DNA from: Turritopsis dohrnii
Lineage: Eukaryota > Cnidaria > Hydrozoa > Anthoathecata > Oceaniidae
Length of the DNA stretch: 64,000 bases
Reading direction: 5' to 3'
Assembly: GCA_027922465.2 (NCBI GenBank)
Contig: BQMF02000099.1
Coordinates: 186,001 to 250,000 of the forward strand
The notes under the pieces were generated by a model. That model was not told the origin of the DNA. It saw nothing but the letters and a program-made list of their open reading frames with translations, and did no database searches. Below, in pieces: positions 11,658-22,800 of this stretch. The translations under genes and the position numbers were made by a program. How positions within the stretch are numbered: position 1 is the stretch's first letter; each line of letters opens with the position of its first letter.

Positions 11658-11771
11658 ATTGTTTGCTGTATTTAAAAATTCCTCTTGTAAATTTACATCC
11701 TCCTCTAATGCGTTCATAACTGCCTCTAAGTCATCACCAAAAAGATAATCATTCACCACAGCACCAGCCAT
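11658..11771 (-). CDS. P-element accessory gene, exon 1
   Basis: ATG at 11771-11769 on minus begins a short acidic exon of exactly 38 codons (MAGAVVNDYLFGDDLEAV at the start). It ends at a strong donor, GTAAGT (starting at 11657). Exon 2 begins at 11553, in phase 0. The promoter must lie between here and the right terminal repeat, about 95 bp away. Confidence 0.7.
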
Positions 11772-11865
11772 CACGTTAGAAAATTTTTAAGTGCACCATC
11801 AATGTCACGTGATCGCAACAAAATAAGATCGAAACATATTTTGCCGAACAGGGCGAAAGCCACGG

Positions 11866-11904
11866 GAGTTTCCTAACCAGGGTTTATTCCGAGTAACTAT
11901 GGTT
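11866..11904 (-). repeat. P-element right terminal inverted repeat (39 bp)
   Basis: Exact reverse complement of 7362-7400. The right flank continues taaccaaacacg, and the last 7 bases mirror the left flank. Confidence 0.9.
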
Positions 11905-14900
11905 TAACCAAACACGTAATCCTGTAAGAACGTAAAGCTGGAAGGTCTAACTTGTAAAACTGAAATTTGAAGCTTAAATAAAACCGAATAAAGTATCAAA
12001 GTTGTTGTAGTTGTAATGCCCATATGATTTCTGTTGGTGCGTATCGTATTACCGTATGTAGTTTATATGCTGTCACAAAAATCTATCGACTAATAAGGAA
12101 AAGGATTTAATTGTTTTCTTTTATAACGTTTACCTTGAGATTTAGTTAAGGCGACTTCCGTAAGAAAAAAATACCAGGTACTAATCAAACTATTTTAGAA
12201 TGCTAGTCATTTCTTTTGTAAAGTGATCATGATCTTTAGATTTTTGAGCATACAGTTCGCGCTGACCTTAAGGCCTCTTGTTTGGTCTTTCAACCAGTTA
12301 AGTGATAAAGTTGACATATCGTCCACACCAAGGTAGTTCTGTAGAAGATTCAAAGAGGCCACTGATTGGTATGAGCAATCTTCAAATCTAACTGTGAAAT
12401 TTTTAGGGAGATGCAAAATACCGGATTCCGTTCTTCAAGGGCGAGAAAAATTACGAATAATATCAACTAAATCTAAAGTATCATTCAGCGGAGTTAGTAA
12501 GAAAGAGATATATCTAACATGTGATTGACAGCTGAGCTGCACAGAACCAAATGAGCCCAAGAAAACCTGGCTGAATAAAGAAAGACAATTGATTTAAATA
12601 AAGACAGCAAGAAGTGTGAATTTTGCAAGACAATTGTTGTAGCAGACCACAATACACCCTTCAGCAAAAAAACATGTTCCTCAACAAGTGTCATAACGGG
12701 AAAACTGTAGTGTCGAGTTTTGGCTAATAACCTTCATGATTCAGTCGGAACGTTCCTTAACGAGTCCTGCAGTATGAAACGAAAAACCTACGCACTTCAA
12801 GGATGTCTTCCAAGAGTTCATGTAAAATTCACCTTTACAATATTTAATACAAAATCACCAAATGACAAGAATGAAGGAAATTTTCCAAATGATTGTTTAC
12901 CTATAAATTCTTTCTTTATTTCTTTGTTGCCCATTTGGAAAACAATACATTTGTACCTAATGATAAACTGCTGCCTACTAATGTTATAATTTCTACTTCC
13001 AATTGTGAACTATGCATTATGTTTGTTTGTTTGCTTGTACAAATATTTATTCAGGATGGACTTCTCAAAAAACATGTACAACATTTGCGAAATATATACA
13101 TTGTTTCTGTTTTCCAGAGTGTCCTGTGTACCTGCAATTTTTGATTGTTTAAAACAAATAAATAGTTAGAAAAATTAGTTAACAATAGTTAAAAATAGCT
13201 AAAAATCAGGGCCATCGGAAGTGGGGATAAGAAATACAAGATACGAGAAATACAAAATTAAAGCTCTAGATTTCCTGTTTTCTGAAAGGAAATTGAAACA
13301 TTTTTAGCCTCCGTAGACATTTAATCACAGTTACCCCATCTTAAGTATCCGGTAACCCTTAAAATGAATTTATTGTTAAAAATTCACCCAATAAAGTCAG
13401 TAACTTTTTCTTTGTCAGATTTTGCCCCGTTGAAAAAAAAACTTTTTGAGAAGATTCAAGTTTGATAGCAGGAAGTCGTATGAGTTTCTTTTGATTTCTT
13501 GTGTGATTATCCAGCAGTTCAAAATAGTTGACAATGTTTGGCCAGATTTTTAATTTTGAGCGTTTTCTTTGTAGAATTGCGTTCAAATAGTAGTTTATTT
13601 TCTCGGCTCTCAAAAGACAATACCTTGTTTCTCTGTGTTTTATTGAGTCATAGTTTCAGGATCAAGCAGTAAGTAAATAACGGGATGACTATGGTTTAGT
13701 ATATGTAAGAACCACCTGTTGTGTATGATGAGATCGAATCCTCGTAAACAAATATCACCTACTTGATGCTTTCTTATAAGTATACACGAAATGTTCAGTA
13801 ACAGACAGCGACTGGTTTAACTTATACCAAGAACCTTATGCCACGATACTTGTGAAAGATAGATTCTGATTTCGGTACTTAATTTCAAAGGAGTGATCCT
13901 TTGTTCGTGGATTGGTACCACAAAGCATACATTCCGTTTTGACTTTCTTCATGTTTGTTATACAACTTCGAAATGAAGGGTATCATAATGAAAATTAAAT
14001 GTTTCTTGGAAAGTGAGATCAGGGGATCCTTAAAGAGGATCCAATATGGAGGACCTAAGACAGAGATTTGCTAATGTGTCAAGAAAGAATATTTGTCACC
14101 AGCACCTTTTATTAGGAAATAATACATACCAGTATTACTCTCCAGTGATTCCTAGACATTTTTATAAACCTTCATATTAAGAACAAAGAAGCAATACCAC
14201 ACATGGTTATCTTATTATTAGTTCACAATGAAAGCCAAGATTTATTTTTCATGTTATATTAACTTAACATTCATTATTAGCCAGTAGCCATTCTTATCTG
14301 CCTAGACTAAGCCTTCATTTAAGGTCTCATGTCATCCTTTGTCCAGTATGACATATATAAATAAACAAAAACTAAAAACTAAAAACAAATGCAAGCTAAG
14401 TCAAAAAAACATGTTTAAAATTTTAGTGAAAACAATTTCTAACAACCATTTGTAAATGATACACAAAATTCACTCTAAACTTTAATATTATCCAGATACA
14501 AAGCCACATCATTTCTTCCAAGTTCTCTGCATGCTTCAGAAGTATTTGTCAATGGAAATTTAGGACTATATTGTGCAATTATTTGCAACATCTTCATGAT
14601 AGGACTGTAACTATTCTTCTTTTTTATCGAAATTTCCAAAACTTGTATTTCTTCTGTTGTGCAGCCATATTCATCAGCAAAAGATTTCTAGTCATGAATA
14701 CCATCAACTATTTCATCAAACATGTCAACAATATGAACTTTATGAGTAAAGGAGATGTCCTTAATTATAAATGATTTTACTATTATGGAAACATAGTTGG
14801 TTTGCCTATGTACCTGCAGTTTCAATTGCGGCTTTTGATCATTAATTTATAAATTTTGAAGTTCTGAAAAGAATGAATTAATACTGCTAGTCTCAATGTT

Positions 14901-16098
14901 AAATATCGTCATAAGTATGAAGTCGTTGTGAATGATGAATAACAAAGAGTAAAAACGATTGGAACAGGATATTTCTGAAGAGATCTGATAGATAAAAGAA
15001 ATGTGACTATAATTATATCAATAATAAAAAACAGCATTTCACTTTAAAGCAACATGAAAACAAAACGTCAGAAAATGATTAAATTATGTTAACATTTATC
15101 AGTCCTCAGAATTACCTTTTCTGTTTTTTTTCGGTTTTCTTTTCTGTTCTGATAAATCCTTAGTCTTACATATTCTAACATACTTTAAGGGGAGAAAGTT
15201 TCGCTGGGAGAAAGTTTGGCGAGGATAAAAAAGAGCGAAATTTTAGGGATTTTCTTTACTTTTGCGATTTTCGGTTTTTGTGCTATTATTTCCTCTAAAT
15301 ATTTCGAAATTTTGATAAAAAACAGAGAGTTATTGATTCTAATATCCTAAGTTAGTATGCATCGAAAAAATAATTATTTTCAAGGCAGCACACCATAATT
15401 AGGATAAAAACGATTATTATCGAAATTAGGGTAAATCAAAATTATTTTCGAAGTCAAGTGAGCACTATCAATAAGGGACACTTTCATCACGATAAACCAA
15501 AGTAGAATTTTATAGAGTATTACTAACAAGAAAAATAAAATGCTACGCAATTCGAGTAACTTTTCTTTTGAGTTTCCAGAAACGTATGAAGGGCGCAATA
15601 AATTAGGTGCCTTGAAAATTATATCTCAAATTGGATGTGCTCCAAATTAGGGGGCGCACTTAATTAGGATAATTACGGTAATACTTATGTTGTTGAAAGA
15701 AAAACACGTGAAAAAACATGCGAAACTTGAGTTGTTTTATTTTTCAACTTAACTTTCGCGAATCGGCTTCCTAGGCCACTTTGCTTCCAGTAAACTTTCG
15801 CAAATTCGAATGTCAGTCTTTTTTTGCGGAATTTACTCTCGCAAAAATGGTCAAAAGACTCTTCGCAAAATGTTCTCCCCACAAAGTAGTGAATTTTCAA
15901 GGAAAAAGGTATTTTAATTGAGTCTCTAAGAATTCAAATGACTTAAATATTTTAGAGTAAACACATGGAGAAGAATAAAGAGGTGAAGAGAAGTATAAAA
16001 GCATGTTATAACTTCTTTGTTGTATTCCGTATTATTTTTGCCTTTAGAGTTAACTAAACATTTCAATTTTATCATATTTTACACAATTCAATCAAAAT
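11905..16098. other. Long stretch without a supportable gene
   Basis: Several 60-90-codon ORFs occur on both strands (for example minus 12207-12416 and plus 12720-12989) without recognisable motifs. Around 15390-15680 a repeat-like segment carries the words 'taattaggata' on both sides and may be a non-coding transposon relic. The last few hundred bases before 16099 should contain the Gypsy leader, but I could not find a matching 5' LTR. Confidence 0.4.
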
Positions 16099-16152
16099 AT
16101 GGATAAAGTTCGACCTAGTAGATTCGACTCATATAGAGATTCGACTCAAATA

Positions 16153-16595
16153 CACAGTTTTTTTTTTATAAGAATTACATAAATCGAAATGAGCCTCATG
16201 ATTCTTAAAAATTTTCAGTTTTGAGCCTTAAAATATTCTTAAGTGATTCTTAAATTTTAAAAGAAGAGCAAGAAATTTTTTTTTTTAATTAATGGTCAAA
16301 ATATGTATATTTTCCCTTGAAGTAGTCTCAAACGTGCGAAAAAGAAGAAGGGACTAATTATTTTAACAAAACGTTAATAAGTTTGTTTCTTTTAGGATAA
16401 TATCATCGAAAGCTCGAAAATGGTTATGCCTGATTTACACTGTAGATAAAAAAACGGAAAGTTGAAAAACTCTAACTGAAGAAAAAAATTGATTAAAATT
16501 TTTGAGGCTCAGCATTATTCTTAAAAGATTCTTAAAATTTTGCAAATTTGAGCCTTGTGATTCTTATAAAAAGAATTCTTATAAAAAAAACTGTG
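16153..16595. mobile_element. 443-bp MITE nested in Gypsy gag
   Basis: Inverted termini begin CACAGTTTTTTTT...ATAAGAATT on the left and read the same inward from the right end. TA flanks both sides (16151-16152 and 16596-16597). Inner sequence repeats 'gagcc...gattctta' words in both orientations. Codons of the Gypsy gag frame lie on both sides. Confidence 0.8.
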
Positions 16596-17260
16596 TACAA
16601 GAACTGCTACCAAAGAATTCAAACATTGGCTTCATCCATTCGAGTATTACCTGGAAGTTTTACGAAAAGAAGGTCTAAATTAACTTCGTGTTTTAACAAC
16701 CTTTGTGTCGCCAGAAGTACTTGAAATATTCAGTGAATGTCCCGATTACGACAATACAGTTCAAACGTTTAAGAATGCCTATATTAAACACGCCGACAAC
16801 AGCCAGGAGAACCAATAGATACCTATGTACAAGCTCCTAAGATACTTGCAAAAGACTGCAACTTTGAAGCAATGTCTTCCAACGTTTACCAGGAAGAAGC
16901 TGTTTGGGACGCCTTTATCTCTGACATATTATCACACATGATTAGACAGCGAATACTTGAACATGGCACACTAACATTACTCAAACTGCTCAAAAAGTAC
17001 GGACATTCGAATCACCACAGCAAAACTCTCAAACGTATACAGCAATTCCAGACCCAACAAACGCTTCCACAAATATCGAAAGGCAAACATAACCGAATGA
17101 AGCAACAATAGCAGCCGCAACAACCATTAAACCAAATAACAATGTTACTTTTGTGGCAATGCTCGAAATCCTAGGATAAGATGTCCAGCTAAGGAGTTAA
17201 CTTGTAATTATTGCGGGATTAGAGGACACTTTGCAAAAGAATGCCGATCAGCTCCAAGAG
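16596..17260 (+). pseudogene. Gypsy gag remainder with two zinc knuckles
   Basis: The sequence after the MITE translates as capsid-like gag (KEFKHWLHPFEYYLEVL) with internal stops (TAA near 16679 and TAG near 16816). An open stretch with VYQEEAVWDAFISDILSHMI follows at about 16885. Near 17150-17255 one frame gives CYFCGNARNPRIRCPA and CNYCGIRGHFAKEC. The second is a canonical CCHC knuckle and the first has its histidine replaced by arginine. Gag packages the element RNA into particles. Several frame changes show this copy cannot make it. Confidence 0.75.
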
Positions 17261-17389
17261 AACCCAAAACTAAAAATATATCGTCCGTTATCATGAATAC
17301 TCCAACTCTAGCATCAGTTACTGCAACCGCAACTCCGTCTTTAAGAAAGTCAGCTTGCTCAGTCAAAAAATAAATGAGAAAATAAGAAT

Positions 17390-18510
17390 ATAAATGGCTA
17401 CAGTTTAAGCGCATTGATTGACAGTGGATGTAGTGACAGTTCCATTCATCTAGACGTTGCCCAGAAGGATTCCCTATCAATGTTGCCGTCAAACACTAGT
17501 TGTAAACATCGCATCAATGTCTCTCTCAAGCAACATTACAGGGTTTTGCGTCACTAAAAGCCAAGTTAGCGAGAAAAAGTACTCAAAGGTGAAATGAGAT
17601 GTTATGAATGACTTGTGTGCCGATGTTATTCTAGGGTTAGATTTCCAAAGTAGACATGAAAGCGTAATAATAAATTATGGTGGAACAGAACCACCACTCG
17701 TTATTGGCGGTTTATCAACGCTTAACATTAACCCTCCAAAGGGTTTTGAACATCTAACAACGGATTGCAAACCGATTGCATCCAAATCTCGAAAGTACAA
17801 TGATGCTGACTAGAAATTTATTCTGAACGAAATTCAGACACTTGTCATCGAACCATCGACTTCACCATGGAGAGCTCAAGTTGTTGTCACCAAAGACGCT
17901 CGATCTAAGAAACGTCTGGCCATAGACTTTAGTCAAACAGTTATCCGATTTACTCGACTTGATGCACGCCCTCTACCAAACATAGACAATCTAGTTAATA
18001 AGATGGCTAACTACAGAGTATTCAGCACAATCGATCTACCAATCGCCAGATACCGATTGAAGAAAGCGATAAGATCTGTACTGCATTCGAAGCCGTCGGA
18101 GGCCTATAGCAGCTAACAAGAATGCCATTTAGAGTCACCAATGGAGTCCCTTGCTTTCAACAAAAAATGGATGAGCTCATTGCAGAAGAAAAACTACAGG
18201 ATACTTTTCCACACTTAGGCAACATCATCATTTGTGGACTCAATCAATCCGATCATGCTCATAATCTCCTGAAATTCCTTGCTACTGAAAGAAAGAACCT
18301 CACTTACAACAAAGACAAATGTGCTTTGTCAACAACTTTCCATATCCAGGGATCCGAGATCTCAAATGGGGAAATTCTCTCAAACCCTGAACGATTACAA
18401 ACGTTAAAAGATCTACCGATACCACACATGTCACTAAAAAGAGTTCTGGGACTTCTATCTTGCTATCCAAAATTCTTCCGAAGAGGTTTCACCACTGAGC
18501 AAATCTGATG
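17390..18510 (+). pseudogene. Gypsy protease and reverse transcriptase remains
   Basis: Near 17405 the frame reads LIDSGCSDSSIH, a retroviral-type aspartic protease active site (DSG). From 17815 follow EPSTSPWRAQVVVTKD and KRLAIDFSQ (RT motif regions). The RT palm continues in the ORF at 18122-18508 (MPFRVTNGVPCFQQKMDELI). The YxDD position appears as HLGNIIICG, so both the tyrosine and the catalytic aspartates are altered. Stop and frame changes occur at 17811, 18115 and 18506. The order fits Ty3/Gypsy pol. Confidence 0.75.
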
Positions 18511-19800
18511 CCTTTCCACAAACCAACGATGCTGTCAAGTCTTTTGAATTACTAAAATCAGACATTGAAAATTCAGTCGTTCGTGCAATTGACGAAACAA
18601 AACCATTTGAAGTAAATACAGACGCATCCGACAATGCACTGGCTAGAATTTTAAATCAAGAAGGCCGCCCTGTAGCATTTTACTCGAGAACCCTAAACAA
18701 ATCCGAATTAAATCACTCTTACGTAGAGAAGGAAGTATGCGCAAATATCGAGTCAGTCAGACATTGGCGTCATCTACTTACTGGAAGACATTTCAAATTC
18801 ATCACAGATCAACAATCTGTCGCATTTATGTTCAACAGTAAGTCAAAAATTAAGCTTAAGAACAATAGAATAAACCGTTTACAGCTTTGTCGCAAAGGAA
18901 TCCACAATGTTGCTCCGGATACTTTCAGTTGCATCTACTCTTGTGCCATGGACCATCTTCTCTCAAATCTCTCCACAATTCATAATGTCACCCGGAGTAA
19001 CTCGTATGACCGCCTTTGTCCGCAACCGCAGTTTACCATATTCAGATTAGGATGTTGGGAAAGTTACCAAAAATTGCCGTATTTGTCAGCATTGTAAACC
19101 ACAAATCTACTTACAAAGTTAAGTCTCATCAGAACTACACATCCTCTCGAAAGAATGAACGTAGATTTTAAAGGTCCGCTACCTACTGTCAACAATAATG
19201 CAGAATTCTAGGTTCACATTCCATTCGTTCCCTTGTCCTAGGGTGGATACTACTACTGTCTTGCTTGTCAAATCTGTTCTCTTTCGAAGGAATGCTTGGG
19301 AACTTAAAAATTGGCTTCATACTAAAGGGATCACTACTAGTTCGGAATGGAATAGAGAAACAGAACGATGTAATAGTATCGTAATGAAAGCAATCACACT
19401 ATCACTAAACTCGAGAGATCTTGATACGAAATTCTGGCAACCCGTTCTACACTACGGTCCTTGATCAACACAACAACCAACGAGACTCAAGATGAACGGA
19501 TATTTAAGTTTGATCGTCGCTCTGCTACTGGTCATGCTGTTCCATCTTTGTTAACCAACTCGGAGAAGGTTCTCCTGAAAAGGTTCGTGAAAAGCTTGAA
19601 AGTACTAGATCTCATCGAAGCCAACCCGCTTTATGTCCATAATCATTATCCAGACGGAAGGGCGAGTACAGTATCGCTCAAACACTTTGTTTCCTGTACC
19701 AAACCACATCTGACTGAACCAAACGATTTTCAGCCGGTCACACAAGAACACTCGAATCAATCGAATGAAATTACTGGTTCCTGGAACCAATATTCGTAAC
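18511..19800 (+). pseudogene. Gypsy RNase H and integrase remains
   Basis: An RNase H start, VNTDASDN, lies near 18610 with RPVAFYSRTLNKSELN and the FITDQQSV word after it. Integrase follows: an HHCC-like part (CRICQHCKPQ) near 19050-19095, and catalytic-core fragments around 19200-19460 with the ITTSSEWNRETER stretch, where the usual glycine-rich NGQxER block is degraded. The C-terminal part (19461-19799) includes RRSATGHAVPSLL. Breaks at 19097, 19464 and 19799 show decay. Confidence 0.7.
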
Positions 19801-19956
19801 ACCACCGCCGTTGATACCAGACCAGACACAACACGAAAACATTTTGCGCACTCGCAAAGACACTGTGTAATGAGGGAGCTCAGAGCACAGCATTACGGGG
19901 AGGTAGCAGTTATGTTGAGATAAACAGAATACTTCAAAGTATTAAATAGAGTAGAA

Positions 19957-20205
19957 CCTACGGAAGCGTATTGGTGCCATCTTAATTTCGTCACATAAAG
20001 TTGCAATTTATAACAAAAGTTCTTATCATAGTTAGTACAAAAATTTTTGTGATAGATACTTACGTCAAAAATTTTTGCAATAGAACATGCTATCACAAAA
20101 GTTTTTGTTATAAGTTTCTACCACAAAAACGTTTGTTATAAAGTCATCTATCACAAAAATTTTTGACATAGCAACAAAATTTTTTTCTGTGACGTAACTT
20201 GTTGT
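19957..20205. repeat. Palindromic array, copy 1
   Basis: After a leader CCTACGGAAGCGTATTGG the sequence repeats near-palindromes of the type ATCACAAAAATTTTTGTGAT every 25-45 bases, with variants at the centre and arms. The same leader and array occur in reverse orientation at 34725-35029. It lies inside what looks like the 3' LTR of the Gypsy element. There is no coding capacity; the minus ORFs across it are shadows. Confidence 0.75.
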
Positions 20206-21013
20206 GTGTGTGTGAGTAAGTTCACTGGTTTTAATTATTGATCGCTTCTGTGGATGACCTTTATCGAAAAACATGTGGGGCATTTACAAGAAGCATGGAG
20301 CAAGGGGGTACTACCGATGAAGTAAATTTGTTTGATATGTGTGATAGTGTTTAGCCTTCTTGTTAACATTAACAGTAAACAGTGTAGGGTGAGCTAAACA
20401 AAGTTTTTTTCCCAGCGCTGTTGTTGTGTTTTTCTGCTGCTGATGTTCGTGCAGCAGAAATTCCTGAATATATGAATACCCTATGCCAGACATTATTATA
20501 TAGATTAGATTTGATTTATAGCATATTAAATTTATATGATAATGTATAGTGTTCAGCTGTCAGTGAGACATTTGGTTCCTTCAATTCTTCATTAGGTATA
20601 TGTTCAAAAAACAAGAAGTCAGTGCCGTAGACACGAAATAAATATTAGATGGGCCCATATTTTTAATATCTAAGGAGGCCCTACAATGGTTAGGGCCGAT
20701 GGACTAGGAAAAGTTTTGGATTTTTAGCCGTCTAGATTGACTAAAACTGCCTTTCCGAAAATCAATTTTAAATAATAAGAAATCTATACTTGGCGTGAAA
20801 TATTAGTGTATTTTCAAACAATAAGACTATCGTTTCGAGTTCAAATGAAGTGCATGAGAAAAGTATTACGAAAGAATATGGAAAAAGGTAGTAAATGTTT
20901 TACGCATTAAAGTGTCCCAAAATGTTTATTCTTGTTTCGCATTTGTCAATGAATTCATATAATATAAAATACAACATTGGAAATCCTTTAAAATTACTTT
21001 TATTGCCTAGCTA
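20206..21013. other. No recognisable gene
   Basis: A GT microsatellite lies at about 20200-20215. Otherwise AT-rich with no paired termini or exon I can support. Confidence 0.45.
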
Positions 21014-21167
21014 CCGGGTGTACCAAAAAAACGTGCCTAAAATTGAAATTTTGACGTAGCTGTTTTTACTTAATCGTAAGACTTTAAACTTTCCAGATAT
21101 TACCCGTAGCCTATTATTGTCCTTCCCTGAAAATTTCATGTGTATATCATTTTTTTGGTACACCCGG
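21014..21167. mobile_element. 154-bp mariner-type MITE with TA target duplication
   Basis: The left terminus is CCGGGTGTACCAAAAAA and the right terminus is TTTTTTGGTACACCCGG. TA lies on both sides (21012-21013 and 21168-21169). The interior does not code. The ends are typical of mariner-like elements. Confidence 0.85.
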
Positions 21168-21862
21168 TATATCATTTGAGCTTTCAGTCACAAGTTATTT
21201 TGTTGAGCTCTCAATTATTTTCTAAAGAAAGCTATGGGCGTTTTTATTTGAGTCACTTTTTAGCGACTTTAGCATTCAGGGGTGCACGTGTTTAAACAAG
21301 AAAAAACATGGCTTGTTCACAAACGTATGTCGTTGTGCTCCCACTTACAACTCTTCAACAAAAAAAACCATGGTTGAAAATTTTTTTGGGGGGGCCTCGG
21401 CCCCCCTGCCATGTGCATGGTATCTCTGGGACTCTGGGACTCCAACAAATCAAAGTATGCTGTTGTAAAGGCACAAAGTGGGTGCAAGAAAATTTGAAAA
21501 TGTAGAAAAAGATATGAAATTGGTTGATTTATTGGAACAAATGAAAGATTTGTATTTTCCAAAAAACAAGAACAAAAAAGGTTCTGACTTTTAGATTTAC
21601 AAGTAATTTTTATTAACATTAGTTACTTTGTTGTACAAACAATTATCATAGACTGTATGCTAGAAAATAGGAAATAGTGGAGTTTGAATCAGGTCAATTA
21701 GGCTGAAAATTCATGATACAAATAGATTTTAAATATGTATTAAAAGTATGAATGGTGAAATGAAATTTACATGATTCACATTTTGTTATAGGCTATAAAA
21801 ATCTGATGAATTTTGAACTTAGGGCAGCTAACAGATTGATGATTTGATGATGACTGTTACAG
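21168..21862. other. No recognisable gene; likely 5' flank or intron of the HECT gene
   Basis: It contains a G8/C5 palindromic clump at about 21389-21408 and short ORFs without motifs. The HECT-gene exon begins at 21863. Confidence 0.4.
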
Positions 21863-22018
21863 ACCATTTCCAAAGGACAAAGGCTGCTATTAAAAAGCTT
21901 TACTTGTATTCGAAACCTTTGAAGGTTTCTGACAAACTTTTTGGCTCAGACTCTGATTCTGATTTTGAGTTGCCTCCCATGAATCATTCAACACCCAAAG
22001 TGCCTAATGTTCAAGAAC
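21863..22018 (+). CDS. UBX-HECT gene, exon (acidic linker)
   Basis: The exon lies between an acceptor (TTACAG ending at 21862) and a good donor (GTAAGT at 22019). It encodes a helical start and an acidic, serine-rich stretch (FGSDSDSDFELPP). I recognise no domain. It is tied to the next exons by orientation, spacing and phase only. A 5' exon could lie further left. Confidence 0.5.
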
Positions 22019-22135
22019 GTAAGTCAACCAAACTTTTATAAATTCCCTTTTGCAAATTTTTTCTTTTGCACCAACAGCATTGCTCCTCACTTTTCATCCT
22101 CATTGCTCCTCATCCATGTTCATCTTTCAACTTAG

Positions 22136-22800
22136 AACATAAGGCAAACACAAATGAAAGAAAACTTCAAAAAAGAAGAAGTTTAATATTGGAACAAGAT
22201 CAAGCATACCTACTGACCCTAGAAGCTGATAAGCTCAAGGAACAACTTAAAAACAATGCAGAAGAATTGAAAATTGCACAGGAAAGGGAGGAAAATAAAA
22301 AACAGCAGTACTTACAAAAATTACAGAAAGAAAGAGCTGCTCGTGTTCCAGCAGATTTATCACCACAAGAAAATTGTTGTATAATCTGTGTTCAACATGA
22401 AACACTTGGAAGATGTACCAGGTTCATTGGAAATGATCAGAAAATGGAGGTTGTTTATGATTGGGTTGGGAGTTTTAGCCCAGATTTTGACTTGTTTGAA
22501 TTATGTTATGGATGCCCATTCCGTGTTGTTGATCCTAATGATCCTGTGCAAACACATGAGAAGGTTTTGCTGTACATGAGAGAGTGCATTAACTCAGATT
22601 TTACAAATGAAATACGGTTTCAATATAGTGAGTGCAAAGGAAATGGTTCAACAGAAGAGGATCAATCAACCAGTGAGATAGTTTCAGATAAAGATGAAGA
22701 AAGCAAAACAATGGTTCCTTGTGTGATATGTACCCAGAAAGTATGCTCCACTGATATTGTAACTCACTCATCTTCTTGTGCTGCTGCTAAATTCCCAGAA
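22136..22800 (+). CDS. UBX-HECT gene, coiled coil, UBX-like domain and zinc finger
   Basis: The exon starts after CAACTTAG (ending at 22135). It reads a long charged helix (LILEQDQAYLLTLEADKLKE onward) of the kind that precedes UBX domains in FAF1/UBXD proteins. A beta-grasp segment follows (RVPADLSPQ, then HETLGRCTRFIGNDQKMEVVYDW). The exon ends with PCVICTQKVCSTDIVTHSSSC, a CxxC...HxxxC mini-finger resembling ubiquitin-binding UBZ fingers. The frame then runs into a (TTA)n tract marking the end of an inserted LINE. UBX and UBZ domains bind p97 or ubiquitin, which fits the HECT domain downstream. The 3' border is uncertain. Confidence 0.65.

Larger units (their letters stand above)
7362..11904. 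mobile_element. P element, about 4.54 kb, two convergent genes
   Basis: Perfect 39-bp terminal inverted repeats run from 7362 to 7400 (starting AACCATAGTTACTCGG) and from 11866 to 11904 (reverse complement). Inside are a THAP-type P transposase gene on plus (two exons) and a C2H2 zinc-finger gene on minus (two exons), converging near 10312/10519. No clean 8-bp target duplication is visible. The immediate flanks instead share an inverted 'cgtgttt / aaacacg', so the true ends may lie several bases further out. The long open frames and perfect repeats suggest a young copy. Confidence 0.9.
16099..19910 (+). mobile_element. Ty3/Gypsy LTR retrotransposon, decayed
   Basis: The gag-pol order is preserved but broken by stops and frameshifts. 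The gag start is ATG 16099 and is interrupted by a MITE at 16153-16595. Gag resumes from 16596. Zinc knuckles lie at 17150-17255, an aspartic protease near 17405-17450, reverse transcriptase at 17815-18500, RNase H at 18520-18850 and integrase at 18880-19800. A purine-rich tract (gggaggtagc) at about 19898-19907 precedes TGTTGAGAT, which looks like the start of a 3' LTR that is then cut by the palindromic array at 19957. The element is non-functional. Confidence 0.85.

Noticed and set aside
12207..13150. Candidate host exons on both strands
   Set aside because: No splice-site pairs and no recognised domains; too weak to list as genes.
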